64,000 nt of DNA. Origin: Mucilaginibacter sp. PAMC 26640 (GTDB lineage Bacteria > Bacteroidota > Bacteroidia > Sphingobacteriales > Sphingobacteriaceae). The notes below the pieces were generated by a model. That model ran no database searches and was not told the origin of the DNA. It was given only the letters and a program-made list of their open reading frames with translations. The stretch is from contig CP014773.1 in NCBI GenBank assembly GCA_001596135.1, forward strand, positions 2,852,001 through 2,916,000. Reading direction: 5' to 3'. This document shows positions 24,635 through 33,627 of the stretch, piece after piece. The position numbers and the translations under genes are program-made. The first letter of the stretch is position 1; every line of letters starts with the position of its first letter.

Positions 24635-26173
24635 ATGTTTAATAAATTAGCCTGTCTTTACTCCGGGGTGCTTATAGTTATGCTGTTTGCAGGGCAGGGG
24701 TATGCCCAGGCGCAAACACTGGGTATTTTTGAAGCGAATACTGATGTAGGTCCGGTTAAGCAAAAGGGCAGCGTGAGCTACGATCCGGAAAAACAACAGT
24801 ATGAGATCAGCGGATCAGGTACCAATATTTGGGCTACTGCCGATGAGTTTCATTTCGTGTGGAAAAAGGTAAAAGGAGACTTTATTTTGCGTACCAATGC
24901 AGCTTTCATAGGGAAGGGTACCGAACTGCACCGCAAATTTGGTTGGATGGTGCGCAAATCATTAGATGGTAACTCAACGCAGGTAAATGCCGTGGTACAT
25001 GGCGACGGACTTACCTCACTGCAATATCGCAAAACAGCAGGCGCCGCTACCTTGGAGCAGAAATCAACGCTGACATTTGCCAACGTTATCCAGCTGGAAC
25101 GCAAGGGCAATAGTTTTATGATGTCGGTTGCACGAAAAGGCGATGTTTTTGGTCCGGAAGAAAAGATTGATCTGGATTTAGGAGATGAAGTTTATGTTGG
25201 TTTGTTTGTATGCGCTCACAATGCCGATGTTACCGAAAAAGCTACTTTCAATAATGTGCGGATAATTAAGCCTGCACCATTGGATCTGTTACCGTACAAG
25301 CAATACCTCGGTAGTGCCATTGAATTACTTGATCTGGGCACACAGCATAGCCGGATTGTTTATCAATCAAAAAAATCCCTGCAGGCACCTAATTGGATGA
25401 AGAACGGCAAATCGCTTATCTATAACAGCGATGGAATGCTCTATAAATTCGATCTTGCTACGGCTACTCCCGAAGCGCTGAATACCGGCGCTGCGAAAAA
25501 TAATAACAATGATCACGTGATCTCTTTTGATGGTAAAATGCTTGCAATTAGCAGCGGCGATGGCGGCCCTTCAATTGGTTATACCGTACCGGTAAATGGA
25601 GGCGAAGCTAAAATGGTTACTGCAAAAGGGGTGGGCGCATCCTACATGCATGGCTGGTCACCAGATGGTAGATTTTTAGTTTTTTGTGGTGAACGGGGGC
25701 GCGAATATGATGTTTACCGCATCCCTCAAAATGGCGGAAAAGAAGTAAGACTCACCAATAGCAAGGGGTTGGATGATGGGCCCGAATACACGCCGGATGG
25801 TAAGTATATTTACTTTAATTCGGTACGCAGCGGCCTGATGCAGGTATGGCGCATGAATGCCGATGGCACCGGCCAAACCCAAATAACCAATGATGATTAC
25901 AATAACTGGTTTCCGCATATTTCACCCGATGGCAAGTGGATAGTTTACATCACATTTTTGAAAAACGAAGTTGCCCCCGGTGATCATCCGTTTTATAAAC
26001 ATGTTTATATCCGCGTAATGCCTGCAGGTGGTGGCCCCTCTAAAGTGATCGCTTATTTATATGGCGGGCAGGGTACTATCAACACACCTTCTTGGTCGCC
26101 AGATAGCAAACAAATTGCTTTTGTAAGTAATTCAGACCTTTTATTTCCTCAATTTCCAATAGCAAACAACTAA
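24635..26173 (+). CDS. exported TolB-like beta-propeller protein
   Basis: 512 aa with signal peptide (~1-27, cleavage after 'GYAQA'). The first ~200 residues form a concanavalin-like/DUF1349-type sandwich ('FVWKKVKGDFILRTNAAFIGKG', 'GLFVCAHNADVTEKATFNNVRI'). The rest holds PD40/WD40-like propeller blades ('APNWMKNGKSLIYNS', 'HGWSPDGRFLVFCGERG', 'PEYTPDGKYIYFNS', 'PHISPDGKWIVYI', 'PSWSPDSKQIAFVS'). Such proteins often carry the misleading name 'biopolymer transporter TolR'. Probably periplasmic sugar- or polymer-binding. First gene of the co-directional locus; the next starts 13 bp downstream. Confidence 0.82.
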   Translation: MFNKLACLYSGVLIVMLFAGQGYAQAQTLGIFEANTDVGPVKQKGSVSYDPEKQQYEISGSGTNIWATADEFHFVWKKVKGDFILRTNAAFIGKGTELHRKFGWMVRKSLDGNSTQVNAVVHGDGLTSLQYRKTAGAATLEQKSTLTFANVIQLERKGNSFMMSVARKGDVFGPEEKIDLDLGDEVYVGLFVCAHNADVTEKATFNNVRIIKPAPLDLLPYKQYLGSAIELLDLGTQHSRIVYQSKKSLQAPNWMKNGKSLIYNSDGMLYKFDLATATPEALNTGAAKNNNNDHVISFDGKMLAISSGDGGPSIGYTVPVNGGEAKMVTAKGVGASYMHGWSPDGRFLVFCGERGREYDVYRIPQNGGKEVRLTNSKGLDDGPEYTPDGKYIYFNSVRSGLMQVWRMNADGTGQTQITNDDYNNWFPHISPDGKWIVYITFLKNEVAPGDHPFYKHVYIRVMPAGGGPSKVIAYLYGGQGTINTPSWSPDSKQIAFVSNSDLLFPQFPIANN

Positions 26174-26186
26174 ATCTCAAATAAAC

Positions 26187-27104
26187 ATGAATTCATCCCG
26201 CAGAAGTTTCCTTAAAAATAGTGCCATGGCAGTTACTGCTGCGGCGCTATTGCCCGATGCCCTTATGGCGGCAGTCCCCAAGATACAGCGTGTAGGCTTA
26301 CAACTGTACTCCGTTCGCGATCATATGAAGACTGACCCGGCGGGTACGCTTAAAAAGCTGGCAGATATGGGCTACGTAAATGTAGAGCATGCAAATTATA
26401 TAGACAGGAAGTTTTATGGCTACACCGCCAAAGATTTTAAAAAGTATCTGGATGATCTGGGCCTTAAAATGCCGAGCGGACACACCGTGATGACCACCGC
26501 CGACTGGGATGCCTCCAAAAACGATTTTACCGATAAATGGAAATACACTGTAGATGATGCCGCCACGATGGGTCAAAAATATGTGATCAGTCCGTGGATG
26601 GAAACAGAGATCCGCTCTAACCAGGAAGCCTTGAAGAAATTTATGGATCAGTTTAATAAAAGCGGTGAGCTGTGCGCCAAATCGGGCATGAAATTCGGCT
26701 ACCACACCCATGAGTTTGAATTTGTGACCAAGGTTGGCGACAAAAACCTGTATGAGTATATATTGGATAATACCGATCCTAAACTGGTGATGCAGCAGCT
26801 TGATATTGGTAACATGTACAACCAGGGGCCAATAAGTGCGCTGGATTACTTGAAAAAGTATCCGGGCCGATTCGAATCTTTGCACGTTAAGGATGAGATT
26901 AAAAGCACAGCTACCGGTGAAGTAGGTACCGGATATGAAAGCACTTATCTTGGTACCGGTTTGGTGCCAGTTAAAGAGATTCTGGCACTATCTAAAAAGC
27001 AGGGCATTGGCTCGCTGGTGATCGAACATGAATCTTATCAGGGTGCAGACTCGATAGACTGTGTAAAAAAAGACTTACAAACCATGAAAAAGTGGGGTTA
27101 TTAA
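26187..27104 (+). CDS. Tat-exported sugar phosphate isomerase/epimerase-like TIM barrel
   Basis: 305 aa. Twin-arginine signal 'SSRRSFLKNSAMA' with a hydrophobic stretch to about residue 28, then an AP_endonuc_2/xylose-isomerase-like barrel ('VGLQLYSVRDHMKTDPAGTLKKLADMGY', metal-binding His/Glu in 'GYHTHEFEF', 'QLDIGNMY', 'SLHVKDE', 'VIEHES'). Barrels of this family are known in sugar epimerisation and in elimination-type cleavage of 3-keto-glycosides; export to the periplasm together with the GMC dehydrogenases favours the latter (inference). 13 bp after the TolB-like gene. Confidence 0.87.
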   Translation: MNSSRRSFLKNSAMAVTAAALLPDALMAAVPKIQRVGLQLYSVRDHMKTDPAGTLKKLADMGYVNVEHANYIDRKFYGYTAKDFKKYLDDLGLKMPSGHTVMTTADWDASKNDFTDKWKYTVDDAATMGQKYVISPWMETEIRSNQEALKKFMDQFNKSGELCAKSGMKFGYHTHEFEFVTKVGDKNLYEYILDNTDPKLVMQQLDIGNMYNQGPISALDYLKKYPGRFESLHVKDEIKSTATGEVGTGYESTYLGTGLVPVKEILALSKKQGIGSLVIEHESYQGADSIDCVKKDLQTMKKWGY

Positions 27105-27209
27105 GGGATAAAGCCTATCTTTCGTCATCCATATAAACTTACGGGATATTGCAAAAGCGATAGCCCGTAATATTTAAAAAACTAAATTATCTATAATTTG
27201 AACCATCAA

Positions 27210-27797
27210 ATGAACCGGCGTATCGCCATCAGGAACATGGCTTTGATCTTGGGCAGCGTAGCTGTTTTACCTTCATGCTTGAATGATAAAGGCAAGCCTG
27301 TGGTGGCTTTAAAGCACCTGAAGCTGGATGCCGACCAGGAGAACGTAGTAAACAATCTCACTGAAACGATACTGCCCAAAACAAGTACCCCCGGTGCAAA
27401 GGATCTTGGCATTAATCTGTTTGTCTTTAAAATGATAGATGACTGTTTTGATCAAAAACAGCAGGACGAATTTATGGATGGCCTGAAAGAATTCAGTGCA
27501 GCGGTAGATGAAAAATATGGTAAATCTTTTAACGAATTAACGCCGCAGGAACGGGCAGCCTTTGTTACCGGGATGGAAAAACAGGCAAAGGAAAACAGGG
27601 TGAAGACCCAGGCAGCAGATTCGGCCAAGAAACCGGCGGAGCCAAACAAGGCCGAAAATTTCTACAATACTGTAAAAGGTCAAACCGTATTTGGTTACAC
27701 TACATCCCAGTACTTTATGACCAAAGAGGTAGTTTACGAATTAGTGCCGGGCAGGTATAATGCCATGTTCCCGGTAAAAAAGAAGGCAACAGCATAA
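27210..27797 (+). CDS. gluconate 2-dehydrogenase subunit 3 family protein (small subunit 1), Tat lipoprotein
   Basis: 195 aa from the ATG at 27210 (a TTG at 27198 is possible but would only add four residues before the twin arginine). 'MNRRIAIRNMALILGSV' is a Tat signal and 'VLPSC' a lipobox. The body carries the family pattern 'VVNNLTETILPKTSTPGAKDLGINLFVFKMIDDC'-like and 'TVFGYTTSQYFMTKEVVYELVPGRY'. In known enzymes this subunit carries the leaderless GMC flavoprotein through the Tat pore and docks it to a cytochrome. The GMC gene starts one base after the stop codon, so the two are translationally coupled. Confidence 0.9.
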   Translation: MNRRIAIRNMALILGSVAVLPSCLNDKGKPVVALKHLKLDADQENVVNNLTETILPKTSTPGAKDLGINLFVFKMIDDCFDQKQQDEFMDGLKEFSAAVDEKYGKSFNELTPQERAAFVTGMEKQAKENRVKTQAADSAKKPAEPNKAENFYNTVKGQTVFGYTTSQYFMTKEVVYELVPGRYNAMFPVKKKATA

Positions 27798-27798
27798 A

Positions 27799-29508
27799 AT
27801 GGCTAATTTAAATATAGATAGTATAAAGGACCGTAAGTTTGATGCCATCGTTATCGGATCGGGTATGAGCGGCGGCTGGGCGGCAAAGGAGTTGGGCGAC
27901 AAAGGCCTTAAAACTTTAATATTAGAGCGCGGCCGGGATGTAAAGCATCTGAAGGATTATCCTACCACCAATTTATACCCATGGGAGTTTCCGCACCACG
28001 GGGAGGTTACCGCAGAAATTCGCGAAGCCAACCCTATCGTAAACCGTTGCTATGCCTTTGGCGAAGATGCTATGCATTTTTTTGTAAAGGATAAGGAACA
28101 TCCTTATGTACAGGAAAAACCGTTCGACTGGATCCGCGGGTACCAGGTGGGTGGGAAATCGTTGCTATGGGCGCGCCAAACCCAGCGGTGGAGTGATTTT
28201 GATTTTGATGGCCCGGCGCGTGATGGTTTTGCGGTTGACTGGCCTATCCGCTATGCAGACATCGCACCGTGGTACAGCTACGTGGAAAAATTTGCCGGCA
28301 TCTCCGGTAATAAAGATGGACTTGCTGAATTACCTGATGGGGAATTTTTACCAGCTTTTCCGCTTAATGCAGTAGAGACATACTTCAGTAAACACGTAAA
28401 ATCAAAATATCAAAACAGACATGTGATCAGCGCCCGTTGCGCGCATTTGTCAAAACCCAACCAGATCCATTTAGATCAGGGCAGGGGACAATGCCAGGAG
28501 CGTACACTGTGCCATCGGGGCTGCCCGTTTGGCGGGTACTTTAGTGCCAATTCATCAACTATTCCCTGGGCGTTAAAATCAGGGCATGTTACTTTAAGGC
28601 CGTTTTCTGTAGTAGAATCCATATTTTATGACGAACAGAAAGGAAAAGCAACAGGCGTGCGCGTTATCGACACCAATACTAAAGAAGCGATAGAATATTA
28701 TGCAGACGTGATCTTCCTGAACGCAGCTGCTTTAAACAGCAACCTGGTTTTGCTTAATTCAACCTCTCACCGTTTCCCTAATGGTTTGGGTAACGATAGC
28801 GGTACCTTAGGCAAATACGTGGCTTTTCATAACTATTCGGCGCATATCAATGCCGAATACGACGGCGCAAAAGAATGGACAACCGATGGCCGTAACCCGG
28901 CTGGTGGAGGTTACATCCCGCGTTTCCGTAACGTGTATAAACAGGAAACTAATTTTTTACGCGGATATGCGGCTGGCTTTAGTGCTTACCGTTATAACCA
29001 AACAACATCAGAAGGCATTGGCGATGAGCTGAAAAACAACCTGAAAAATGATGACCTGAGCGGCTGGAAAGTAGGATCGCACATGATGGGCGAAACAATT
29101 CCAAAGGAAAGTAACTACGTAGCTTTAGATAAATCTCAGAAAGATCCCTGGGGAATCCCAAAATTAAAGATCTCGGTAGATTATGACGATAACGATGCTA
29201 AAATGAAAAAAGACTACGTAGAGCAAATGACAGAAATGTTCACTTCGGCAGGCTTTACCAATATCAAAGCATCAGTTGATAGCCGCGCTCCGGGATTGGA
29301 TATCCACGAAATGGGCGGCGTCCGTATGGGAAAAGATCCGAAAACATCGATGCTTGATAAATGGCACCGATTACACGCCTGCCAAAATGTATATGTAACC
29401 GACGGAGCCAGTATGACATCAACCTCTTGCCAGAACCCGTCACTTACCTACATGGCATTTGCAGCGCGGGCGGTAGATCATTGGGTAACAAACAAGGGTA
29501 AAGCTTAA
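27799..29508 (+). CDS. GMC-family FAD-dependent dehydrogenase (large subunit 1)
   Basis: 569 aa, no signal peptide. FAD-binding 'IVIGSGMSGGWAAKEL' (18-32); substrate and cofactor elements 'GYQVGGKSLLWARQTQRW'; catalytic pair His503 ('DIHEMGGVRMG') and Asn546 ('SCQNPSLTYMA'). Between the domains lie Cys232, Cys238 and Cys242 in 'CQERTLCHRGCPFG', a spacing like the cysteines that hold a 3Fe-4S cluster in bacterial FAD-glucose dehydrogenase. It probably oxidises a sugar hydroxyl in the periplasm and passes electrons on, with the Tat-signal small subunit encoded immediately upstream as hitch-hiking partner. Confidence 0.9.
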   Translation: MANLNIDSIKDRKFDAIVIGSGMSGGWAAKELGDKGLKTLILERGRDVKHLKDYPTTNLYPWEFPHHGEVTAEIREANPIVNRCYAFGEDAMHFFVKDKEHPYVQEKPFDWIRGYQVGGKSLLWARQTQRWSDFDFDGPARDGFAVDWPIRYADIAPWYSYVEKFAGISGNKDGLAELPDGEFLPAFPLNAVETYFSKHVKSKYQNRHVISARCAHLSKPNQIHLDQGRGQCQERTLCHRGCPFGGYFSANSSTIPWALKSGHVTLRPFSVVESIFYDEQKGKATGVRVIDTNTKEAIEYYADVIFLNAAALNSNLVLLNSTSHRFPNGLGNDSGTLGKYVAFHNYSAHINAEYDGAKEWTTDGRNPAGGGYIPRFRNVYKQETNFLRGYAAGFSAYRYNQTTSEGIGDELKNNLKNDDLSGWKVGSHMMGETIPKESNYVALDKSQKDPWGIPKLKISVDYDDNDAKMKKDYVEQMTEMFTSAGFTNIKASVDSRAPGLDIHEMGGVRMGKDPKTSMLDKWHRLHACQNVYVTDGASMTSTSCQNPSLTYMAFAARAVDHWVTNKGKA

Positions 29509-29600
29509 GCTCCCTAACCCCCTGAAGGGGGAACCGAGGTTGAAATGCTTCGTGCAATCAAAAAGCTCCCCCTTCAGGGGGCAGGGGGGCACTTAATGTG
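29509..29600. repeat. inverted pair of CCCCCTGAAGGGGG repeats
   Basis: CTCCCTAACCCCCTGAAGGGGG (first 20 bases start about 29510) and its inverse CTCCCCCTTCAGGGGGCAGG (about 29566) face each other in the spacer between the two GMC genes. The same core occurs at 6066-6081. This type of intergenic inverted repeat is common in genomes of this group. Confidence 0.7.
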
Positions 29601-29700
29601 TATTAAAAACGCATTGAAAAAATATTTGAAAAATAATTATTATGCCTACATTAGGCGAGGTAACCAATACTAAACAAATTTATTTTAACGCAATACTATT

Positions 29701-31380
29701 ATGTCTACAAACACTTATGACGCCATAGTCATTGGTTCGGGAATTTCTGGCGGCTGGGCTGCAAAAGAACTGAGCGAGAAGGGCTTAAAAACCATTATGC
29801 TGGAGCGCGGTAAGAATATCGAGCACATCAAAGACTATGTGAACGCGAACAAGGCGCCCTGGGAATTCCCTCACCGTGGTGGCCGTACGCAAAAGATGAT
29901 TGAGGATTATCCTGTTTTAAAGCGCGACTATCCGCTTAACGAAACAAACCTGGACTATTGGGTTGATGAAAAAGAAAGCCCATATACCGAGATCAAGCGT
30001 TTTGATTGGTTTAGAGGTTACCATGTAGGTGGCCGCTCACTCATGTGGGGCCGTCAGTCATACCGTTGGCACGAAACTGATTTTGAGGCGAACGCCAAAG
30101 ACGGTATCGCTGTTGACTGGCCAATCCGTTATAAAGACCTGGAAAAATGGTATGGCTACGCGGAAAAGTTTGCCGGTATCTCCGGTAACCGCGATGGTGT
30201 TCCAATTCTTCCGGATGGTGATTTTATGCCACCCATGGATATGAACGTGGTAGAAAAAGATGTTCAGAAACGATTTAAAGATTTTTACAAGGAGTCGCGC
30301 CACTTTATCATTGGCCGTACTGCAAATATCACCGTACCGCATAACAACCGTACTAACTGCCAGTATCGTAATAAATGCTGGTTAGGTTGTCCGTTTGGTG
30401 CGTACTTCAGCACACAATCTGCTACTTTGCCTGCTGCTATGGCAACCGGTAACTTAACAGTTCGTCCGTGGTCAATCGTTACCAGGATCCTTTACGATAA
30501 AGATACCAAGAAAGCTAAAGGCGTTGAGGTATTGGATGCAGAAACCAACAAAACCTACGAATTCTATGCAAAGATCGTGTTCGTTAACGCGTCAGCATTA
30601 AACAGTGCCTGGGTGTTAATGAATTCTGCAACAGATGTTTGGGAAGGCGGCTTAGGCAGCAGCAGCGGTGAACTGGGTCATAACGTAATGGATCACCACT
30701 TAGGTGTTGGTGCAGGCGGAAGAATTGAAGGATTTGAAGATAAATACTATTTCGGCCGCAGGGCAAACGGAATTTATATTCCGCGTTACCGCAACTTAGA
30801 TGGCGAAAAACGCGATTACATCCGCGGCTTTGGCTACCAGGGGGGCGGAAGCCGTTCGGGATGGAGCAGGGATATTGCTGAAATGAATATCGGTGGCGAC
30901 TTCAAAGATGCACTGGCAGAACCGGGTTCTTGGAGCATGGGTATGGGCGGCTTCGGCGAAACCCTGCCTTACCACGAGAATAAGATCACGCTTGACAAAA
31001 CCAAGAAGGACAAGTGGGGCTTGCCAATCCTGGCGTTTGACGTTGAAGTGAAAGACAACGAGAAAAAAATGCGCGTTGACATGATGAACGATGCGGTAGA
31101 GATGCTGACAAACGCTGGTGTTAAAGATGTAAAAGGCTATACTACCGATGCGGTTTTAGGCCGCGGGATTCACGAAATGGGTACCGCCCGTATGGGTCGC
31201 GATCCAAAAACATCGGTATTGAACGAGTGGAACCAGGTTTGGGATGCCAAAAACGTGTTTGTTACGGATGGTGCAGCAATGACTTCGGCAGCTTGCCAAA
31301 ATCCATCGCTTACTTATATGGCCATGACTGCGCGTGCAGCCGACTATGCTGTATCTGAATTAAAAAAAGGTAACGTTTAA
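29701..31380 (+). CDS. GMC-family FAD-dependent dehydrogenase (large subunit 2)
   Basis: 559 aa, no signal peptide. 'IVIGSGISGGWAAKEL' (9-24) binds FAD; catalytic His491 ('GIHEMGTARMG') and Asn534 ('ACQNPSLTYMA'); three cysteines 220/226/230 in 'CQYRNKCWLGCPFG' match the FeS-like spacing of the first GMC protein. It is clearly a paralogue but diverged, suggesting a different substrate. Its small subunit is likely the second gluconate-2-dehydrogenase-subunit-3 protein at 32874, with an oxidoreductase gene lying in between. Confidence 0.9.
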   Translation: MSTNTYDAIVIGSGISGGWAAKELSEKGLKTIMLERGKNIEHIKDYVNANKAPWEFPHRGGRTQKMIEDYPVLKRDYPLNETNLDYWVDEKESPYTEIKRFDWFRGYHVGGRSLMWGRQSYRWHETDFEANAKDGIAVDWPIRYKDLEKWYGYAEKFAGISGNRDGVPILPDGDFMPPMDMNVVEKDVQKRFKDFYKESRHFIIGRTANITVPHNNRTNCQYRNKCWLGCPFGAYFSTQSATLPAAMATGNLTVRPWSIVTRILYDKDTKKAKGVEVLDAETNKTYEFYAKIVFVNASALNSAWVLMNSATDVWEGGLGSSSGELGHNVMDHHLGVGAGGRIEGFEDKYYFGRRANGIYIPRYRNLDGEKRDYIRGFGYQGGGSRSGWSRDIAEMNIGGDFKDALAEPGSWSMGMGGFGETLPYHENKITLDKTKKDKWGLPILAFDVEVKDNEKKMRVDMMNDAVEMLTNAGVKDVKGYTTDAVLGRGIHEMGTARMGRDPKTSVLNEWNQVWDAKNVFVTDGAAMTSAACQNPSLTYMAMTARAADYAVSELKKGNV

Positions 31381-31410
31381 ATCTATTTATCCAGAAAAAA
31401 CACTAATAAT

Positions 31411-32841
31411 ATGAGTGAGAAGAAAGAAGAAACTTCTGCAACTGGCACATCCAGGCGGGATTTTATAAAAAGTACTTCCTTAGCGGCGGCAGGATTTATG
31501 ATCGTTCCGCGCTTTGTTTTAGGCGGTAAAGGCTACACGGCACCAAGCGATATGCTGAACGTTGCAGGTGTAGGAGCCGGCGGTAAAGGCGAAAGCGATA
31601 TCGCAAATTTTGCAAAAAGTGGTAAAGCCAATATTGCTTATCTATGCGATGTAGACGACCGCCAGGCGGCAAATTCTGTAAAGCGTTTCCCAAAAGCCAA
31701 ATATTATAAGGATTGGCGCGAGATGCTGGAAAAAGAAGGCAAGCACATCGATGCGGTTTCTGTTTCTACACCAGATCATACCCACGCTATTGTAGCCTTG
31801 GCTGCGATGGAGCTAGGTAAACACGTATATGTACAAAAACCTTTAACCCACGATATTTGGGAAGCACGTGAATTGACAAATGCTGCCAAAAAATATAAGG
31901 TGGTAACCCAAATGGGTAACCAGGGTGCGTCAAATGATGGTACCCGCCAAATGGCGGAATGGTTTGATGCAGGCCTTATTGGCGATGTACACACCGTTTA
32001 CTGCTGGACAAACCGCCCGGTATGGCCGCAGGGAATCCAATGGCCAACTACCAAAGCCGAAATTCCAAAAGAATTAGACTGGAACCTTTGGTTAGGTACT
32101 GCCCCCCACAAAGATTATGTAGATAAATTGGTGCCCTTTAACTGGCGCGGATGGTGGGATTACGGAACCGGAGCATTAGGCGATATGGGCTGCCACCTGG
32201 TGGAAGCACCTTTCCGTGCCCTTGGGTTACAATATGTAAAAGATGTACAGGCAAGCGTAGGTACCGTTTATGTAGATTCGTTTAAACGTGGTAGTTTCCC
32301 TGAAAGCTGTCCTCCATCAAGCCATATTACCCTTACATTCCCTAAGACTAACAAAACTAAAGGTGATGTAACACTTCACTGGATGGACGGCGGAATTCAG
32401 CCGGAAAGACCTGAAGAATTAGGTGCAGACGAAAAATGGGGTGGTGAAGAAGGTAACGGAACGTTATTCATAGGCACCAAAGGTAAAATGTATGCCAGCA
32501 CTTATTCTGATGCAGCTACTTTACTGCCAAGAGGACGTAACCAGGGTGCTAATGTACCGAAGAAATATGCCCGTGTACCTGATGGTGCAAATGGCCATTA
32601 CAAACAATGGGTTGAGGCTTGTTTAGCTGGCTATGGTAAAATGGAAGTAAGCTCTCCTTTTGAAATAGCTGGCCCGCTTACCGAAGCGCTGCTGATGGCT
32701 AACCTTGCGGTTCGTGGTCATGATATCGTGCCTAAGGGACGCCCTGAAGGTGTTAAGTTACTTTGGGATAACAACGCGATGAAAGTAACCAACTTTGACG
32801 AAGTTAACCGCTTTGTTAAACGTGATTACGCTAAGTTTTAA
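31411..32841 (+). CDS. Tat-exported Gfo/Idh/MocA-family oxidoreductase
   Basis: 476 aa. Tat signal 'TSRRDFIKSTSLAAAGFMIV' then a Rossmann domain ('MLNVAGVGAGGKGESDI', 'YLCDVDDRQAANSVKRFPKA') and the family's 'EKPLTHD'-type motif, here 'VQKPLTHDIWEARELT', followed by the C-terminal alpha/beta domain ('WRGWWDYGTGALGDMGCHLVEAPFRAL'). NAD(P) is normally bound tightly in exported members, which act as glycosidases or oxidoreductases through a transient 3-keto step. 30 bp after GMC 2 and 32 bp before small subunit 2. Confidence 0.9.
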   Translation: MSEKKEETSATGTSRRDFIKSTSLAAAGFMIVPRFVLGGKGYTAPSDMLNVAGVGAGGKGESDIANFAKSGKANIAYLCDVDDRQAANSVKRFPKAKYYKDWREMLEKEGKHIDAVSVSTPDHTHAIVALAAMELGKHVYVQKPLTHDIWEARELTNAAKKYKVVTQMGNQGASNDGTRQMAEWFDAGLIGDVHTVYCWTNRPVWPQGIQWPTTKAEIPKELDWNLWLGTAPHKDYVDKLVPFNWRGWWDYGTGALGDMGCHLVEAPFRALGLQYVKDVQASVGTVYVDSFKRGSFPESCPPSSHITLTFPKTNKTKGDVTLHWMDGGIQPERPEELGADEKWGGEEGNGTLFIGTKGKMYASTYSDAATLLPRGRNQGANVPKKYARVPDGANGHYKQWVEACLAGYGKMEVSSPFEIAGPLTEALLMANLAVRGHDIVPKGRPEGVKLLWDNNAMKVTNFDEVNRFVKRDYAKF

Positions 32842-32873
32842 TTCAGTAGTTCATTAATTCAATAATTAATAAA

Positions 32874-33500
32874 ATGAATAGAAGAGACGCATTAGGCAGG
32901 GTTGGTTTAATCCTGGGCGGAACCATAATCGGTGCCGAATTTTTTCTATCGGGCTGTAAACCCGGCAGTTCCATCAATACAGATGACCTTTCCACGCCGG
33001 AAACCACTGCATTTTTAGATGAGGTGGGGGAAACCATCTTACCGGAAACTAAAACACCGGGTGCTAAAGCTGCCAAAATAGGCGCCTTTATGGCCTTGAT
33101 GGTTAAAGATTGCTACGCAGCCGATGACCAGAAGGTGTTTAAAGAAGGTATATCTAAATTAGATGAAGCCAGCAGTAAAAAATTCAGTAAGAAATTTATG
33201 GAGGCTACGCCTGCGCAGCGCACCGAACTTTTAACTGAGTTAGACAAAGAAGCTAAGGAGTACGCAACCAAAAAAGGCAAGGACGCAGAGGAAGATAAGG
33301 CTAAGCATAAAGACGATAAGGACTACAAAGCTCCAAATGTGCCAAATCACTACTTTACCATGTTGAAACAATTAACCATTTTGGGTTATTTTACGTCAGA
33401 AGTTGGTGCGACTAAAGCGCTGCGTTATGTGCCGGTACCAGGCAAGTACGTGGGTGATTTCCCGTACAAAAAAGGCGACCACGCCTGGGCTTTGTCATAA
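32874..33500 (+). CDS. gluconate 2-dehydrogenase subunit 3 family protein (small subunit 2), Tat lipoprotein
   Basis: 208 aa. 'MNRRDALGRVGLILGGTIIG' is a Tat signal, with lipobox 'LSGC' at about residue 27. Body matches the first small subunit: 'FLDEVGETILPETKTPGAKAA', 'FMALMVKDCY', and 'TILGYFTSEVGATKALRYVPVPGKY'. A Lys/Asp-rich stretch (~125-155) is inserted. Predicted export and docking partner for GMC 2. Closes the first sub-operon: a terminator follows. Confidence 0.88.
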   Translation: MNRRDALGRVGLILGGTIIGAEFFLSGCKPGSSINTDDLSTPETTAFLDEVGETILPETKTPGAKAAKIGAFMALMVKDCYAADDQKVFKEGISKLDEASSKKFSKKFMEATPAQRTELLTELDKEAKEYATKKGKDAEEDKAKHKDDKDYKAPNVPNHYFTMLKQLTILGYFTSEVGATKALRYVPVPGKYVGDFPYKKGDHAWALS

Positions 33501-33512
33501 AGAACAGCCAGT

Positions 33513-33556
33513 TTAAAAGCCTCTTCGCCAACCAGCGAAAAGGCTTTTAATTTTTA
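33513..33556 (+). terminator. intrinsic terminator inside the sugar locus
   Basis: Arms TTAAAAGCCT-c-TTCGC and GCGAA-a-AGGCTTTTAA around a 6-base loop, followed by TTTTTAATTT. It divides the 24.6-41.5 kb locus into at least two transcription units. Confidence 0.82.
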
Positions 33557-33627
33557 ATTTAACACTATATTTTAAGTAACCGGCTTTAAAGGCGGTTGCT
33601 TAATCTTGTAATATCCAGCATAAAATA